This document shows, in pieces, positions 1-14,319 of a DNA stretch of 64,000 nucleotides. The position numbers and the translations under genes are program-made. Numbering within the stretch: the stretch's first letter is position 1; the number at the start of each line of letters is the position of its first letter. The notes under the pieces were generated by a model, which did no database searches, was not told the DNA's origin, and was given only the letters and a program-made list of their open reading frames with translations. This DNA comes from Lanius collurio (taxonomy: Eukaryota > Chordata > Aves > Passeriformes > Laniidae), in the NCBI GenBank assembly GCA_020086605.1, contig JACBWW010000004.1, positions 11,795,911-11,859,910 on the forward strand, in the 5' to 3' direction.

Positions 1-1987
1 ATTTCACACTAGGAGAGCAGAAGCTCTAAACTGCAAGGCAACCTTGAAAGAGGTATGGACATTTGAGCAATAAAGACCTAAATTTTAGAAGTTTTCTTTA
101 ACTTCTGCTGGCTCTTTTCAGGCAGAGCAGCATACCTTTATTCCTACGTGTTCCCACAGGTTGCATGGTGAGATTTGTACTCATTGTGTTCTCTTTGACC
201 TGTGAAATTCAGGGCACAAAGTATTGTTGCTCAAAGTCTGCCTGGTACAGAGCTGGGCCTTTCAAGGTGCTGTGTTTCACCATCGATTGTGGGATAGGGC
301 TTATCCCTCCTCATATGTGGTGTCTCCACCCCATATTTGAGAAGGGCTTTGCTCCCCACCCAGGCTCTCTCCTGTCTCTTCCTCCTTTCCTAGTTTCCCC
401 TTCCCACCCTTCCTGCTGTCCTGACATGCCATCAGATGAGGAAGCTCCCTGAAGCTGCCCAGTGCAAAGCACAGGTCTGAACTGGAATAGGCTCTCTCAC
501 AGCCGCTGGTACCTTCTCTCCTGCCCTATCTGCTTTCAACCTTATTTTGCTCCTTGGTTGTAGGGAACACATCTGTTGCTCTGCTCATCATACTGTTCTC
601 TGTCAATGATTTGAGAGTTTCCAAGGAATCAGTGACCTCTCTGCGAGCCTGAGGAGACTCAGGGGCTGGGTTTATCCCAGTGTCCTGCTGCAGGCAGCCA
701 GCTCTCCTCTCCCTGGCAGGCTGCAGCACCACCAGTTTCAGCCCTGGGTTTTGACCAGCCATAGTATTCTATACAGGAGGAGGCACAGCTTTTTACATTG
801 CTCATCCAGCAGAGCTTGCCTGTGTGGTCACTGGTTAGTCACAGGAGACCCTGCCTTTGTGTCATCCCAGTGCTGTTTTTCTCTGAGGGGTTGGATATAA
901 GGCAGTGCTGGAGGCCAGATGCCCAGTGTGGGTGACCTAACCCTCTTCACTTCTGCCTTGGAAATCAAGATCAGTTGTGGCTTATGGTCCTGTGAGCCAG
1001 ATGGTTGGCAGGGCTGTTGAATTCATTTCTTGATGTTTCTGTACATAAATCTAACAAAATGGTTTTACCTTCCTACAGCTGGCACATGTGCCTAATGATT
1101 TGATCTTTTGCATTTTAAATATTTATTCAGTATTTAATTTAAACCCCCGAGACTAATCCTGGTGCTTTAACTTAGCCCTCAACTAGTTTCACTGAATCAT
1201 CTCTATGACAATTCAGTGATTTTCAACAAATTGGCTTTGTATATTAGCGGGGCCCCATCCTTTCTTTATTGGTATTTTGGGGGTATTTTGGAAAGAGCTA
1301 GTGGTGATTTTTTTAAGTATTACAAGGCATTAAACTGTTGTTTCTGTCTTTGAAATTATAGATGGTCTCCATAGAGACACTGAAGTTCTACATTGCTCTC
1401 TTGAATTGCCTGAAGAAGTGGCACTTAGAATTACATTCGAAACAATGCTAATTAGCAAATGCTGAATTTTAAACAAGCTTCACAGCAAGATTTTTGTTTG
1501 ATAGAAGCAGCAAAACAGCAATCGACTGACCAAACTGAAAAAGCTGAACTACAGGCAACATGCTATTTAATTATTCATTGGACATTTTACAGGGTTAACT
1601 ACAATAGGCACCATTCCCATTTTGAGGAATCACCAAGCCGAGTGTAAGTGCCTTAGAAATCCAGCATAATAAATAGTTGGAAAAAAATCATCAAAATGAA
1701 ATCTGCTTCCCAAATTACAGATTTATTGAGGAGAGGACAGGCACGAACAAACCTCTGTAGCCATTTGATGAGAATGACCCAGTGTCAGTACAGAATGGAA
1801 ATAACTTGTCAGGAACCTAATCCTGCAGACAAAGCTACTATGAGAGGGTTTGGGTGGAGGACAAAACAGACATTCCCAGTCTAGGATTAGGCCTGACCAG
1901 TGCAAGGTGAAGGAAGATGGAGGAGAGGTCCCCACAAGCCCCTCAGTCTCCCCTTTCTGCCCAGAACCATGAGTGTCTCTGATTCAG

Positions 1988-2003
1988 GTGTGTGTGTGTG
2001 TGT
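1988..2003. repeat. (GT)8 microsatellite
   Basis: Eight uninterrupted GT units, a simple dinucleotide tract with no other content. Confidence 0.9.
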
Positions 2004-5000
2004 AGAGGCAAATGCCCCCCAGGGGTGCTGGGGGCCCTGCACAGGCTGCCTGGGAGGTAAAACCAGACAGATATTCTGGTCACAGCAGAGGTTGGAAACT
2101 GGCAGTAGCTGAACACAGAAGCCAGATGTTGTTGCTAGAACTCATTAATCTGGCAAGGTGCAAGGAGGGACAAAAAGAAAGCTTTGTGGAGAAGGCTTTT
2201 ATATTAGCTAAAATCTTGTCACTTGCAGAATAAGCCATAGGCAAAGGAAATTATTGCAAGAAGGGGGAAGATTTGTGGATCCCTGTAGAAGCCACAAAGT
2301 GTTGGGAAACATCTTGGACAGACACTGATCTAGGCTCAGATAGACTTAGCAAAATAGAGACTGGAAATCCATGTTTATTCTACCATTTGGTTTGATCTGT
2401 GCATTTCTTGTGTTAGCTAAAAGCAAAGTCCAAGTCTGCTGCAACAAAGCCAGTGAGTGAGGACAATGTCCTGCCTCTCCTAAGCCAAAGGAAACCGAAG
2501 AGGAAACACTGCTTCCTGTGAGCAGCACTACCAGAACTGCCCCAGGAACAGATTCAGGTGAGTAGTTATCTGCAGTTAGATGCATTACAGACCAGGTGAA
2601 TAGTTCTGGGCCACACTTTGCCAGGGTTTGTACTTGGAAGAGGACAGGAGGATTGCTGGCATGCTGGAAGGCAGGGCAGCATGAATTGCCACCATCACAG
2701 GCAGGAAACTCAGCCAGCATGGTTATAAGTGCACATTGGTGTAACTGATGACTGCAGAGAGCACTCATCCTTAAACTGAAAAGTATTTGCAAAGAGTAAC
2801 ATGATAGTTCTGTGTCAGTAGTAATACAGTGCAATCGCTTACCATCCTGTTTCACTCTCTGTTGTGTTTTTATCACTTAACTTGGAAACAGTGAATTATC
2901 ATCTGGTATTATATCTTGATTTTTGGAGCTAAACCTTGTTCACCTAAAGCATTTAATGTTTCTGTAGCTGTCTCAAATGCTTTTCATTCATCAGACATGG
3001 CACCACTGTTAATGAAGGATTCAGAAATGGAGAAATGAGCAAATCAGTACACCAGACTTCACTTCACAAACACGTCTGTCAGCCCTCCGTGCATACGTTC
3101 AGCACTGCAACAGGCATCTACCTACCACCTGCTCTGTGTGGGGAGAAACACAAGTGCAAAACAGGACGACTTCAAAACAGTTCTGCTCCTTCAGATGGGA
3201 TGATGTTTTGATGCTTTAAGGTATTTGTATTAGGGGATTATACTCCTGAGATGAGTGAGTGAGTAGGATGAAATCTCCTATCGAATCAAATGGAATAAAA
3301 TGTGACTGGTAATGCCATTCCCAGCTATGGTGATACTTCATTCTACTTACTATAGTATAGCTACCTACCTATGGGCTAAAACTCAGTATAAGAAAATCTT
3401 TCTAGCTGAAGTGGTTCACAGTCTGTAGTCAGTTATTTTCGTGCTACCACTTTTTCATATCTGCAGTAACTGCACTTGCCATGAGCATTTGAATGACCTG
3501 TCATAGCAGAGACTTGCCCTGCAAACAGTCTGTGCTCTGCAGTTCTCTTCAGTAATGCCTGCACTGAACCTGACTACAAGAATGATCTCACCCTGTCTAT
3601 TGTTTTCTGTGTAGTGTCCACCGTTATTATGACTGCATGTCCTACAACCCAGAGAAAGGCTCATGTAAAGAAACAATTATTTCCCTTTTCAGCATGCATA
3701 TTTTATTCCTGCTAGTTTTGTCAGCAGCATACAAAAGCTGGGTGCTGAAGCCTGCAGATTTCTTGTTCTCTCCTGATACTGAGTCCCACACATATCTCAG
3801 TCAGGGAGCAATTGGTCTCCTTTCATGTGTCCACTGTAGGAGTATTCATAAGTAAAAGCCTGAAATAGGACCTTTTAATTTGACAAACGGGAAATACAAA
3901 GATGCTGGGTTGCCACTGTTGCTGGCTAAGACGGCCCCTCTCAGCAGCATCCAGGCTGAATTCAGCACATTTATGTAGGTTTGAGTGAGCGTGTAGTTTC
4001 TTCTAATCACCAAAAGATTCACAAATGATCATCCAAAGAGATGAAAAAAAGAACCTGGTGTTTAACTGTACCTTTCTCTCTCCATTTGTTTGGTGCCAGC
4101 TATGTAAATACCAGCTTCACCATGATGTGACTGCTGTCTAATCGAGGGTAAGGTCCTGCCTCAGGAATAGCATCCACAAGTGGATTTGCCTTGCTTGCAT
4201 GAAAAGATAGTCAGGCACTGTAATTGCCCCCAGACCCCAGACTCCCAACACTATTTCCCAGTCTGAGATGCTCCTGGAGAAAAAGGCCATGTGGAGGATG
4301 AATGGAATGCTCATTGGGAGTACTTGGTGAGCCTGCACTGTGCTCACTTTAAAGCAGCCGTGGTTAGAGTTGTGTAGCCTTGTCAAAGACATCAGCAAAG
4401 CAGCCCTGGTCCACAGGAAGCAGGGAATTGGCAGGGAATGGAGGAAGGGGTCCCAGGAGGCTGACAGAGCAAGCACAGGTGGGGTCTGCCACAGCCAGGG
4501 TAAAGGGCTCTCACAAGCTCTGAGGATTTTAAGGGTGAAAAACCCCACTGAGACTCAGGTCCTCCTTCCAATATTTCCCAACTCCAGTGGAGTTGGACCA
4601 CTTAGTTGAATGAAATTAATAGAAATGAGAATGAAATGTTTATTGGATAGTTGTATTCACTTTAATGTGTTTTCCTGTTACCTAGAAACAAATTAGCAAT
4701 TACTTCAGATCTGATACCCAAAGAATGCACCTCTGGAACTAACCTGACTGCAGGAGTTCTGGCTGCACCTTGGTCTGCATGTGAGTTTGAAAAGTTTGGT
4801 CTGTGTCCAAAAGCAATCTGAATCCCAACAGTGCCTGCTGTTTTATAAGAGTGACTCTAATTGCTGAAATAAACATAAATAAGGAAAAAAAAAAAAACAT
4901 AAAGCATTCAAATAATTTTTTGACGGTAATAAGGCCTGTTTGATATTTCCTTGCTTAGTATTAAAGTGACCCATCATTTGGACTCATTGTTTCATTCCAC

Positions 5001-7282
5001 TTTGGTCCAAGAACTCTGAAGCAACAACACTTTTTAACAGAAGCTGTACTACAATCCATTAACAAAAGAGCTCACTTTGTCAGAGCTGAAGATGTCTCCT
5101 TGGACTAATGTTCAGCTCCTGTATTTTTTGGCTTTTGGTTGATTTATCCATGCAGCCATAATATCATTTTATGTTTCATTTCCTAGCTTTCTAAAGGAAA
5201 CAGGAAAAATAAAAATGCAATTTAATGCACTCCACAATGACTATTTAAGCATTACATCATCAGAAAGGCTGTCACTAACTAGTAAGCGGTCCCAATGATA
5301 AGACAGCATTACCTAGCAACTGCAGAAAAGTTATTAACCCTTTTGTGACTACTATCTCTACCAATGAAGCTGGAAATATCTTGCAGCAAACAAATGCATA
5401 TGTCCAAATGCCTGCAAAAAACCCCAAAGCTTCTTCCATCTTGTGATTATGGTGTGAACATTTTTCTCTGTAATTCTGAAAAGGTGCCCAGTTCAGTTCT
5501 GCAGAAGGACATATGAGGACCACAGCGCTGTGCAGGAAGCTTCTGAGAAAGAAGGGAAGCATGATGAATCATTCTAGTGCTATGTGTGCAGACATAAGGT
5601 GATACAGGGTTTTTTCACTAGCCTGAAGAAGGATGACTAGTTAAAATATTACCAGGACTCTCTGGAGATTTACAGTCATTATTTTAACAGGTCATGAGTC
5701 TATGCAGGCCTCCTGAATATCATCCAATGTTTTAGAGAACATGTTATGTTCATCCCATATGCTGCAAAGCAGAAAGAGGCATTTAGCTGTAAGCCTTAAA
5801 TTTGAAGAAAGCAAAATTAAACCTAAACCCTAGTATGATTTACATGGGAATGGGCAGATCCTGAGGGATGAAACACCTGGGGGACACCTACCAGGCTTAT
5901 GTCCTCTCCTGCCAAATGCTACCAGTCCCTGAGTTCATACAACTTCAGAAAATCCTGGGATGTCTTTTGCTGCAGGACTGAAATCTGAAATCCACACTAG
6001 GAAACAGAGCAAAGACCTCCACTGCAGCTGCAGTACAACTGCATGCCAGAAAACCAGCAGCAGAAGCAAGTGCTGCAGACAGGAGGAACGTGGGAGAGGC
6101 ACCAAGAACCAGGTCTGCACACTCAGGGCTCGGCTGGCTCCCAGCAGGACAGCATCTCCATGGACTGCTATCTTCTTAAGATTCAAGTGCATCCAATCTT
6201 TTCCTGTGTGGTCTTGCACACAGTGTTCATGACCAGAAGGAGATTGCCAGACACAGACAGAGCTCAATCCCTGATGTTTTCTGTGTGAATAAAGAGTGGA
6301 GGAAAAAGTGTGTGTCCTCCTGTTTCCCATGCCTCATTAGACAGGCGTTCAGGTCCTCAGAAAGACCTCTATGGTCATAGCAGCAGACTCTGTCTGTCTT
6401 CAAATACTGCCTTTTTTTCTTTTTTTGTTTGAATACATTTGCATAGTAAAAAACGCAACAGCCCAATTTGTAGGTCTTTTCTTAAATTGCATGGCTTGCA
6501 GTAGCCATGAACCAAGCAAACAAGGAGATTAAGCAAGAGTGAGGAGAGCAAGAAAAATCCAGAAAAGAACAGCAAGAAGAGTACAGTAATTGCTTTTCAA
6601 ATCTGACAAAGATGGTCTGGACAAATATCAGTCTAATTGGAACAATTCTTCAGTATTTTATTCCAAATAAATAAGCCGTCCAACTCTATTATATGTGACA
6701 TTGTGTATTTGTTCCAATGATCTTTAACTGGGTAATGGGACTTCACTGCTTTGTGTGTTTTCATTCCAAATGACTAAAACAAGCTTTGTAAAATCTCCCC
6801 AGAAAAACATGATGTCCTGTTAAATCACTACTCCAATATGATTATAAAAAAAACTGACTCTTATTACTCTGTTAGTTTGTCATAAGCTGTAATAAAGCAG
6901 AGCAATAACTAGCCAGTACAAAAGAGTGAGCATTTCCAGCAAAAGTGCAGAGAAGCATACAGGACCTAATTTGTGTTCTGCAGAGCCTCAAGCCAGCCAG
7001 AGGCTGACACTCTCCCTCTCACTGACTTCACTGGAAATGTCTCAGCATCTCATAGGATTGCAGAGCACCTGGTAATATCGACCTCATCAGTGCATTTCCA
7101 AGTACTCAGTGTTCACATCAGCTGTTAACACAAATTATAGTTAAGGGAATGCAGTATTTGTAAGAGCTAATCAAAACACTGGTGCACACCTTCACTGGGT
7201 CAAAATGGGTGCACCCGCTCAGCCACCCATGAAGGTATCATAAGCCATGTGGATCAAGCCATGTAAAAGGATTTTGCAATAC

Positions 7283-7334
7283 TTCCCTATCATAAAATAT
7301 GTACGTAAATATGATTTTTCCCTATCATAAAATA
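7283..7334. repeat. 17-bp direct repeat, 35-bp spacing
   Basis: The 17-mer TTCCCTATCATAAAATA occurs identically at 7283-7299 and 7318-7334. The copies are separated by an AT-rich spacer. This is a short local duplication with no visible coding role. Confidence 0.85.
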
Positions 7335-10279
7335 AAATACGTTGAATCCACCAATCTTGTTGCCAACAAATACTGCTGTTGCCTAGGAATTTACTAAGCC
7401 ATCCGCAGAGCTTTTTGAACTGTCTTTAGGACCTGACCAAGCCTCAGATCCTGAGCTTTCTTTGATGCTAGGACCACTTTTATGGCACCCAATTACAGCT
7501 GTTTTTCTTATTTTAATTAACCAATTTCCTAATAGCAACAAGATCCTTGTTAGGCATGCATGCATTTCACTGTGAGGAGACTGTGGCCCAGTAAATTTTT
7601 GAAATTCATTTGGTCTGTGACCTTGCATCCTCTAACATCATCCAAGTTGGCACTGGATTTACAGAATAGCACTGCATTGCCTGCAGCAGCCAGACACCTA
7701 AGCCCCTGCACCTAACACAAAGACACTCATTAAAAACTGGCCTGATGGAGTGGAAATAAAATAAACAAAACATGGAAACTGTTGTTGCAAAGTGAAAAGT
7801 GGCCCAAAAAGGGCAAAATTATTAGTACATTTGTTAAGGTAAGGCAAAATTACAACTCTAATGGAGACTTTCAGTAGGAATCATAAAAGAGCAATGAAGA
7901 TACTGGTCTTTTCAAGTGCCACATGGGTCAGTAGACAACTCACAACATTTTAATGAACAATTTGTTAAAGAGAAGAGACATAGCCCATTTTTTCCTCAAT
8001 TAAAGTCAATGGAATTGCCTGTATGAGTCAACTATAACTCAAAGTGACATCCTTTAAATACTCATTGAAATTCTGTATTAATACATCTGTTGTTAGAATG
8101 GATAATTTTATTCTTTTTGAGTGCAAAATTCTCTTTTTTCATCATAGCCCACTAGATTGCCTAAACACATCAAGAAAACATACATAACTTCAAAATTAAG
8201 CACTGTACAAAGTTTTTAAAACTCCAACTGCAAACCCAATGCCATCTCAGCAACCTTATTCAGAGGGAACTGGTGGGAGACTAATAACTTTTCTACTCAT
8301 CAAGGGAAGCCCTAAGAAAGAGGCTGGAGTTTTTTCCAAAATAATTGCCATTCTGCAGTTTCTGTTCTCTTTTCAACTGAGATATTACTGACTTTGAAAA
8401 CCTGGTCCCTGGATAGTCTGTAAGGTATAAGTTAAACTAGAGAATATATTTTATATAACTTTATATTAATCTTAGTGTTGTACAATGAGGTGATTAGAAC
8501 ACTTCACATATATTCACATATCCTGGAACTTGTCCACTTGAACACTTTGCATTTAATTTCTTTATTAATCTTCTTTTTAAAGGAAAAAAAACCCTGCTTA
8601 TGGGTGAAGGCATAAAGGTGATAGTAGAACTCCTCCGTAATATTATTCTTGGAGAGTGACCAACCCAAATGTATTTGCTTCAAAATTGATGTTTCTCTTT
8701 TCATTTTACTTTCTAAGTTAGAAAGGTGTGAGAAAAGGCAATTGCAATGGAAGCTGGGTTTCATTCTTGACCACAGCAGGCACTGGGAAGATCTCACAAT
8801 GATTTATGTGCATATATCTTGTATTTCATTTCCTTATCTTTTTAAATGAGCTGTGAATAATTCAGGCAATGACTGTTTGGATAACAGAGTTTGTGCATCC
8901 CTGAAGATAGAAATCTTCTAATTACCCCATAACAGATACAGCTTGGAAGTCGTAACACCAGGTTTGCTTATCCCACCTACCCACAGCCCAGGGCTCATCC
9001 CTATGCATGAGCCCTTTGCTACCCAGCTCCCAATTAGTTCTCAGCTTGTCCTTCAAGACATCCAACAAGGCTGACAGTGAAGATAACATTCATAAGAGGC
9101 CACTTGCCCTGGGGGAAGTCAACTGTCACTATCAAACTTGTTCCAGCAAAAAATTAAATATTTGGCATATGATAATAACATACCTGTCACTATTGCCTCA
9201 GATCAGCCTTCAACCTCACCAGAGAGAGGTCATAAATCCTTATTGAGCTCTTCATTTTATTTCCCAGTAAGTCCTCCTCCTTGAGCATTAGCTCTTGAGC
9301 TCATTGACCTGAGTACACACTTAAGAAACTCTGTTAGTTATCTAAAAAAAGATAAAATGAAGACAGGCAGAAGCTGAGTTAATCACTTGGATATATAGAA
9401 ATAATGTGGCAATGCTGTTTATATGCAGGCAGACAGTTCCCCAACAGCATCACTGCAAAACACTCAGGGTTTTTAAACTGGGAAAAAAACCCCAAACAAA
9501 AGAAGGGACATACCCATGAGCTAGCCAGAATTTGATGGATTTGATTGAAAGCTCTTCTGCTTAGTTCGTGGTGGGCATAATGAGCGTGATCTGTAATTGC
9601 TACACAATATTTTAAAACTAAGGCCAAATTAAAGCCAAAAAATGAGAAATTTTTTCAGTTAGGAAAGGGAGACTGGTTGGACAAAGGAAAAACAATGATT
9701 TTGCCATAAAACTGTTCTTGAAATACACTATAATTGACAGTCCTGGCTGCTTAACTTCTCTTCAAGCGCCGTAATGGAGATGAGAGATAGGCTTGCCTTT
9801 GGTGTTTGGAGATTCAGGTCACCACATAGTCAACTCCATTTGGTAAGGCTTGAACAAAAATTAGCCATTTTTTTTCTCCCGTGGCTACTCACAGAGTGGT
9901 GGCTCCAGAGCTGTGCTCTTCTGATGCCAGGAAAGTTTTCATTTCCAAGGTGGGTTTACCCGGGGACCCTCCTACCAATTTGTCCTTCTAGAATTATCCC
10001 TTGATTTAAATGACCTTTCTTTTCTGGCATTTGTTTTCCTGGTAATTTGTATAGAGACCAATCATAAAAGTATTAAAGACATTCATATTGATCCAGAAAG
10101 GAAAAAAACAGGAAGCACATGACTGACACAATACAAACAGCTGGGGGATGGGGAGGTTTAAAGGTGTAAAATTTCTCTTTGTGCATGAATATCAAACATA
10201 CTGTGTTTCAGAGGGGGATAGGGGTGTTTCATTTGATTAACAAGAGAGAGGCCAGTAATTAAGATTAAACCTGAATTTG

Positions 10280-10960
10280 CCAATTGTTTTTGATGGTTCA
10301 GCTGCCAGTATTTCATTCACAAAGCTGCATACAGCCAGCATCCAGTCGTAAGATGTTTCCTTCCCTGTGTTTATATCCCAGGCGGCAGCACTGGGAGCTG
10401 CTGAGCACAGACCAGTTTCCTCCAGTCCTTCCCACCTGCCAACATGCAAATGCCCTGCAATGTTTCCCTGGGCCGGGCAGTTGGGTGCCATGGGCCAGTG
10501 AGCCGCAGGTGCCAGGCTTGGGGAAGCAATCAGCTGGCCACAGGATCTGGCCCGGTGGCTGCTGTGCTCCTGTGGGCACAGGGACGTTTTGGCTGGGCAG
10601 GAAGGAACCGGCTCCATGGCTGACTTCCTTGTGAAGGACGATAAAAGCAGTGATTGGGGAGCTCACACCAGCCTGTTTGCTTGAATAATGATATCAACAA
10701 TAACAATGAATCCGCTTTTCCAGCCCAGTTCTGTGGAGCAGCCAGGATGGACTTTAAGGATGTAATTCCCAGCAGCCGGAGCATTGTGTGGGGCTCGCAT
10801 GGCTGGTTTAGGCTGGGCTCATCAGCTGCCAGTGCTTGGCACAGGCTGCAAAACCTGCCCAGAAAGGGACTGGTGCCCATCAGGTACCTGAGGCTGTCTC
10901 CAGCAGGCCAGCATGTGTGTCACCAAAGCAGTGAGTCCCTGCCCCTCCACAAATGGTGAC
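10280..10960. other. GC-elevated non-coding block, possible regulatory element
   Basis: This block is clearly richer in G+C than the AT-rich DNA on either side and contains overlapping ORFs of about 100-126 codons in several frames. None resembles a known protein, and several frames being open at once is typical of GC-rich non-coding sequence. It includes E-box-like CAGCTG and an AT-rich insert near 10685-10710 (ATAATGATATCAACAATAAC). No repeat family was recognised. It may be a conserved regulatory element downstream of CALM1, but I cannot test conservation here. Confidence 0.25.
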
Positions 10961-13843
10961 AATGAGGACACTTGGCCAAACCTTGCTGGTCGAGCAGGCC
11001 CTGGTCACCACTGCAACATATGGAGGCTTGGACTCTGTCTGCAGGGTGGCCTGTAGAGCCATGTCCTTAAACTTCACAGCTGTGTGTCCTCAGCCTGCTG
11101 AAAATGAGGACATCTCTTTAGCAGATGGAGTGTCACGAGACTGGGAGACAGTAGGTTCCCTGCCATAGCAACACCTGGGAAAGGGAAACAGGCAACCATA
11201 GGTAAGGCAACATTTCAAGGAGGTCTCCTCTGCAGACTGAGAGCAGATACTTGCTGGCAGTAACTCGCAAGTTGCATCTGAGCTGATGAACTTGAGCTGG
11301 ATGTTTCTGCACCATATTCCTTTCTCTAGGCCATTTCCTAAAATGTTCAAAATGAGGAAAGTGTCTGCATTTGATTTTGCCACTAAGTGTTAATTTTGGA
11401 CCTGCTATACCTTCTTTATAGTCTCTGTTTCACTCTGTTTTAAAACTGGTGGGATGAAATAGAAAAATAGGGCTAGAGGTTAAAAAAGGAACTGGAAAAT
11501 ATAGTTTTGTCGTTTAAACCACTCATAACTGTTCTGTTATGTTTTAAGCTCTCATCTGACAGTTTTCAATCAACCAGCTCTTATTCAAGCTTAGTCACTT
11601 GTAAGGTTTCAGTCCTAAACTGTGGTCTGCTAATATTTTAAAAATTGAGGAGAACTGATTGTTGGCAAAAACTGGATATAGAGAAGACACCCTAAAAAAT
11701 ACTACCCAGCTTGGAAACATGGATTGCAGCACAGGAGACAGAGTCAGCTCCGAAGACTAGGCAGAAAGCCAAGCCATCCCTAGTCATGGCTGGAACTGGA
11801 AACACAAAGGATTGCTTCCCACTCCTCCCAAGTCACTGTTCCCTAAACCCTTGCTCAGCTTAAAGCGGGCTGTGGCAGCTTTGCCTCTGCAGCAGGGCTG
11901 CTATCATTTATTGTAGGTTGCATTCCCAAGGCCATTTGCATGTTTCACGGTTTTTAAATCTATTTTAGATCTACCCTCACACACTTCTGCCCCCGCTTGC
12001 CTCTATTCTCTGCAGGGATTCTCCCAGAGCTGGCTCTACAGAAATCTCTCATCATCCTTAGCAGAGCTCTTCTGTGTGAATGCTTTGCCAAACACACTGG
12101 TCTTTTATTTCTCCCTAAGTCCATCAGTCAGGCTTTTCTACCTTTGTTTATATCAGTAACACCTTTTTCTTCTTAAACCTTTCTTCTCCTTTTATAGAGC
12201 GTATAAAAAAAAATTAAGTTAAACTGCAAAACCGCATTTTGTAAAACCTTGTCTGACCTAGATCGCCAGAATCAAAGAAATTCTGAGCGAATGATGAGTC
12301 TGCCTTGTTCAGCTAATCATGCCTAATTGCCAGAGTTCATGGGCACTGAGATGTCAGTGCAGAAACAGAACAAATTGATCACTGAGTGGTGCTTTCACTG
12401 GTTTGTGCTGAAAAGACTGATGACGTTTTCTTATTTGGAAACATAAAATTGAGATAAAATTTGCTGGAAGGTAATAAATTTGCAAAATGGGTCAAATCCC
12501 AGACTGAAATATTTAACGGCAACCTCTTCACTCAGCAGGGTGTACACCCAATTCATTAGAAAATCTGCAGGTAAGAGGACTTTGCCAATCTAATAGAGTG
12601 AAACTGAAGACATGAAATAAATTCCCAACAGCAGCCAACAGTGTGCAGGAAGCAATAGATGTAAAAAAATGGTTCCATTTTCTTACCAATTCAGTTGTGT
12701 GACCTAATGCTATTTCCAATTTTTATTGTATTAACTGTTCATATTAATTTAATCTAGAATTTGATCAAGACAATACCTGGCATGTTGTAAATCACTGAAA
12801 ATACCTACATTGCCATACAAGTAGAATATATGACCTCTGCATAGTAGATTATATGACTAAAGCTGCATGTGAGATTCAGTATTGTTTAGTAAGTCACAAT
12901 CTGCAAACAGATTAACTTCATACTTCATCCTTGAACTAATAACATCCTTTGACTGGCAGTGTGAAGTAGCTTGCATGTGATGGACACTAATTGTGAATAA
13001 GAATCTGAATTTTTCCCTATCCTATTAAAAAGAGAAACATTAAATTACATTCCATTATTTTATAGTAAGCAATGTACTGCAAAAGTCTGAAAAAGGTACC
13101 TAGCTATATATATTCTATTAGATATTACTTTTTCTTTTATACATACTCACTAATGGCAACAGCTTTGCTATGAAGAAGCTTTTTGCCACATCAGAGAAGG
13201 AAGGTTATTTTCCCCCAAATAGCAGTAGGGAATCAGGTCTATTGTGTTTAAGTACAGAGTACTAAAATGACATTATTATAAATATTGCTTCATAAAACTT
13301 CAAACTACCACAATAATTTAATATAAGTGCAATAAATCTCTATGTGACTTTTTGTGCAGGCATACTTCTGCAATTGAGAGCTTCCTGTACTTCTGTGTGG
13401 GTACTCCTGCAGTAGTTAAGCAAATAGTAACTGATGTCCTAATCTAAAGCTGCCTATTAAGAGAATTAGGTTCAATGAGGTGGTCTTTGTAGAAAAGGTA
13501 AATTGTGCTATGATGTATAAGAAGAGATGGAGATTAGGTAAGAAGGGAAGACAAAGGGAGAGGATAATTGATAGGAGAAGAGGGCTGGGAGGGATCTCTG
13601 TGCTGGTCCCTGGTATCACTTTCCTCCCTGTCTCAGACTTATTCTGCACCACATTACAGCCCTAAGTTCAAAACTCAGTGTATCGATCTCTGTTGGGAAC
13701 AGCCCATGTGCAAAGACTCTCTTATAAATCTGCCATATTTTAGGCTCAAGATGGCTGGATATCAGTGGTGGATGAAATGAGTGCTTAAGCTTACCTCTAA
13801 TGATTCTGCTCAGAAGTGGATAGCGAAGCTTTTCTTGAATGCA

Positions 13844-13880
13844 AGAAGATATGAGAGTAGTGCAGAAGATATGAGAGTGG
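13844..13880. repeat. 20-bp tandem duplication, two copies
   Basis: AGAAGATATGAGAGTAG (13844-13860) is followed at a 20-bp period by AGAAGATATGAGAGTGG (13864-13880), with one mismatch. It is a small local slippage-type duplication. Confidence 0.8.
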
Positions 13881-14319
13881 GGCACTCCATGTTTACAAAA
13901 GCAGTAACTCTTCTAAGACAAAAGCAGCATTTCAGGAAAGTGGTGAGGCAGAGCAGCAGATCCTCACAGACAGCACTCATGACCAAGGTAGACTTCCACC
14001 AGCTGCCTAATCCTGGACTAAGTATCCCCAGCTTGAAGCTCAGGGCAACCTCCTCTATATCTTCTTTTGCAACCACAGCTCTCTGCTGCTGCGAGTCAGG
14101 CAAGGCTCAGATCCACACCTGCAACCTGGGGCCTGAGCAGAGCACAGGAAAACTATCTTCTGTGTCCTGACCTGAGTGATTGCCCTGTCTTGGGCAACAC
14201 AGAGGATAAAGTTGCTTGGTGAGAAATCAACTAGATAGGACAAAAAGTTGGTGCTTGTGAGATCTGGAAAAAGATATATCATTGGCAGCCCTCATTAGTG
14301 AGAGAAACAGATGGGCTGA

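Larger units (their letters stand above)
1..14319. other. intergenic DNA downstream of CALM1, no gene seen
   Basis: No open frame here has a recognisable domain, and frames are short and scattered on both strands as expected by chance. Small features seen are a GT dinucleotide tract (1988-2003), an A13 run (4885-4897), a 17-bp repeat near 7.3 kb and a 20-bp tandem duplication near 13.85 kb. The stretch 10.28-10.96 kb is more GC-rich than its surroundings and is listed separately. In human, the next gene beyond CALM1 on this side is TTC7B, but no TTC7B exon was recognised here. Confidence 0.6.

Noticed and set aside
2346..2876. 176-codon minus-strand frame
   Set aside because: An isolated frame of a length possible by chance in 64 kb, with no domain, no CpG island and no flanking splice pattern recognised.
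4865..4897. AATAAA followed by A13, resembling the tail of a processed gene copy
   Set aside because: No mRNA-like sequence is recognisable upstream, and processed pseudogenes are rare in birds because CR1 does not readily copy mRNAs.
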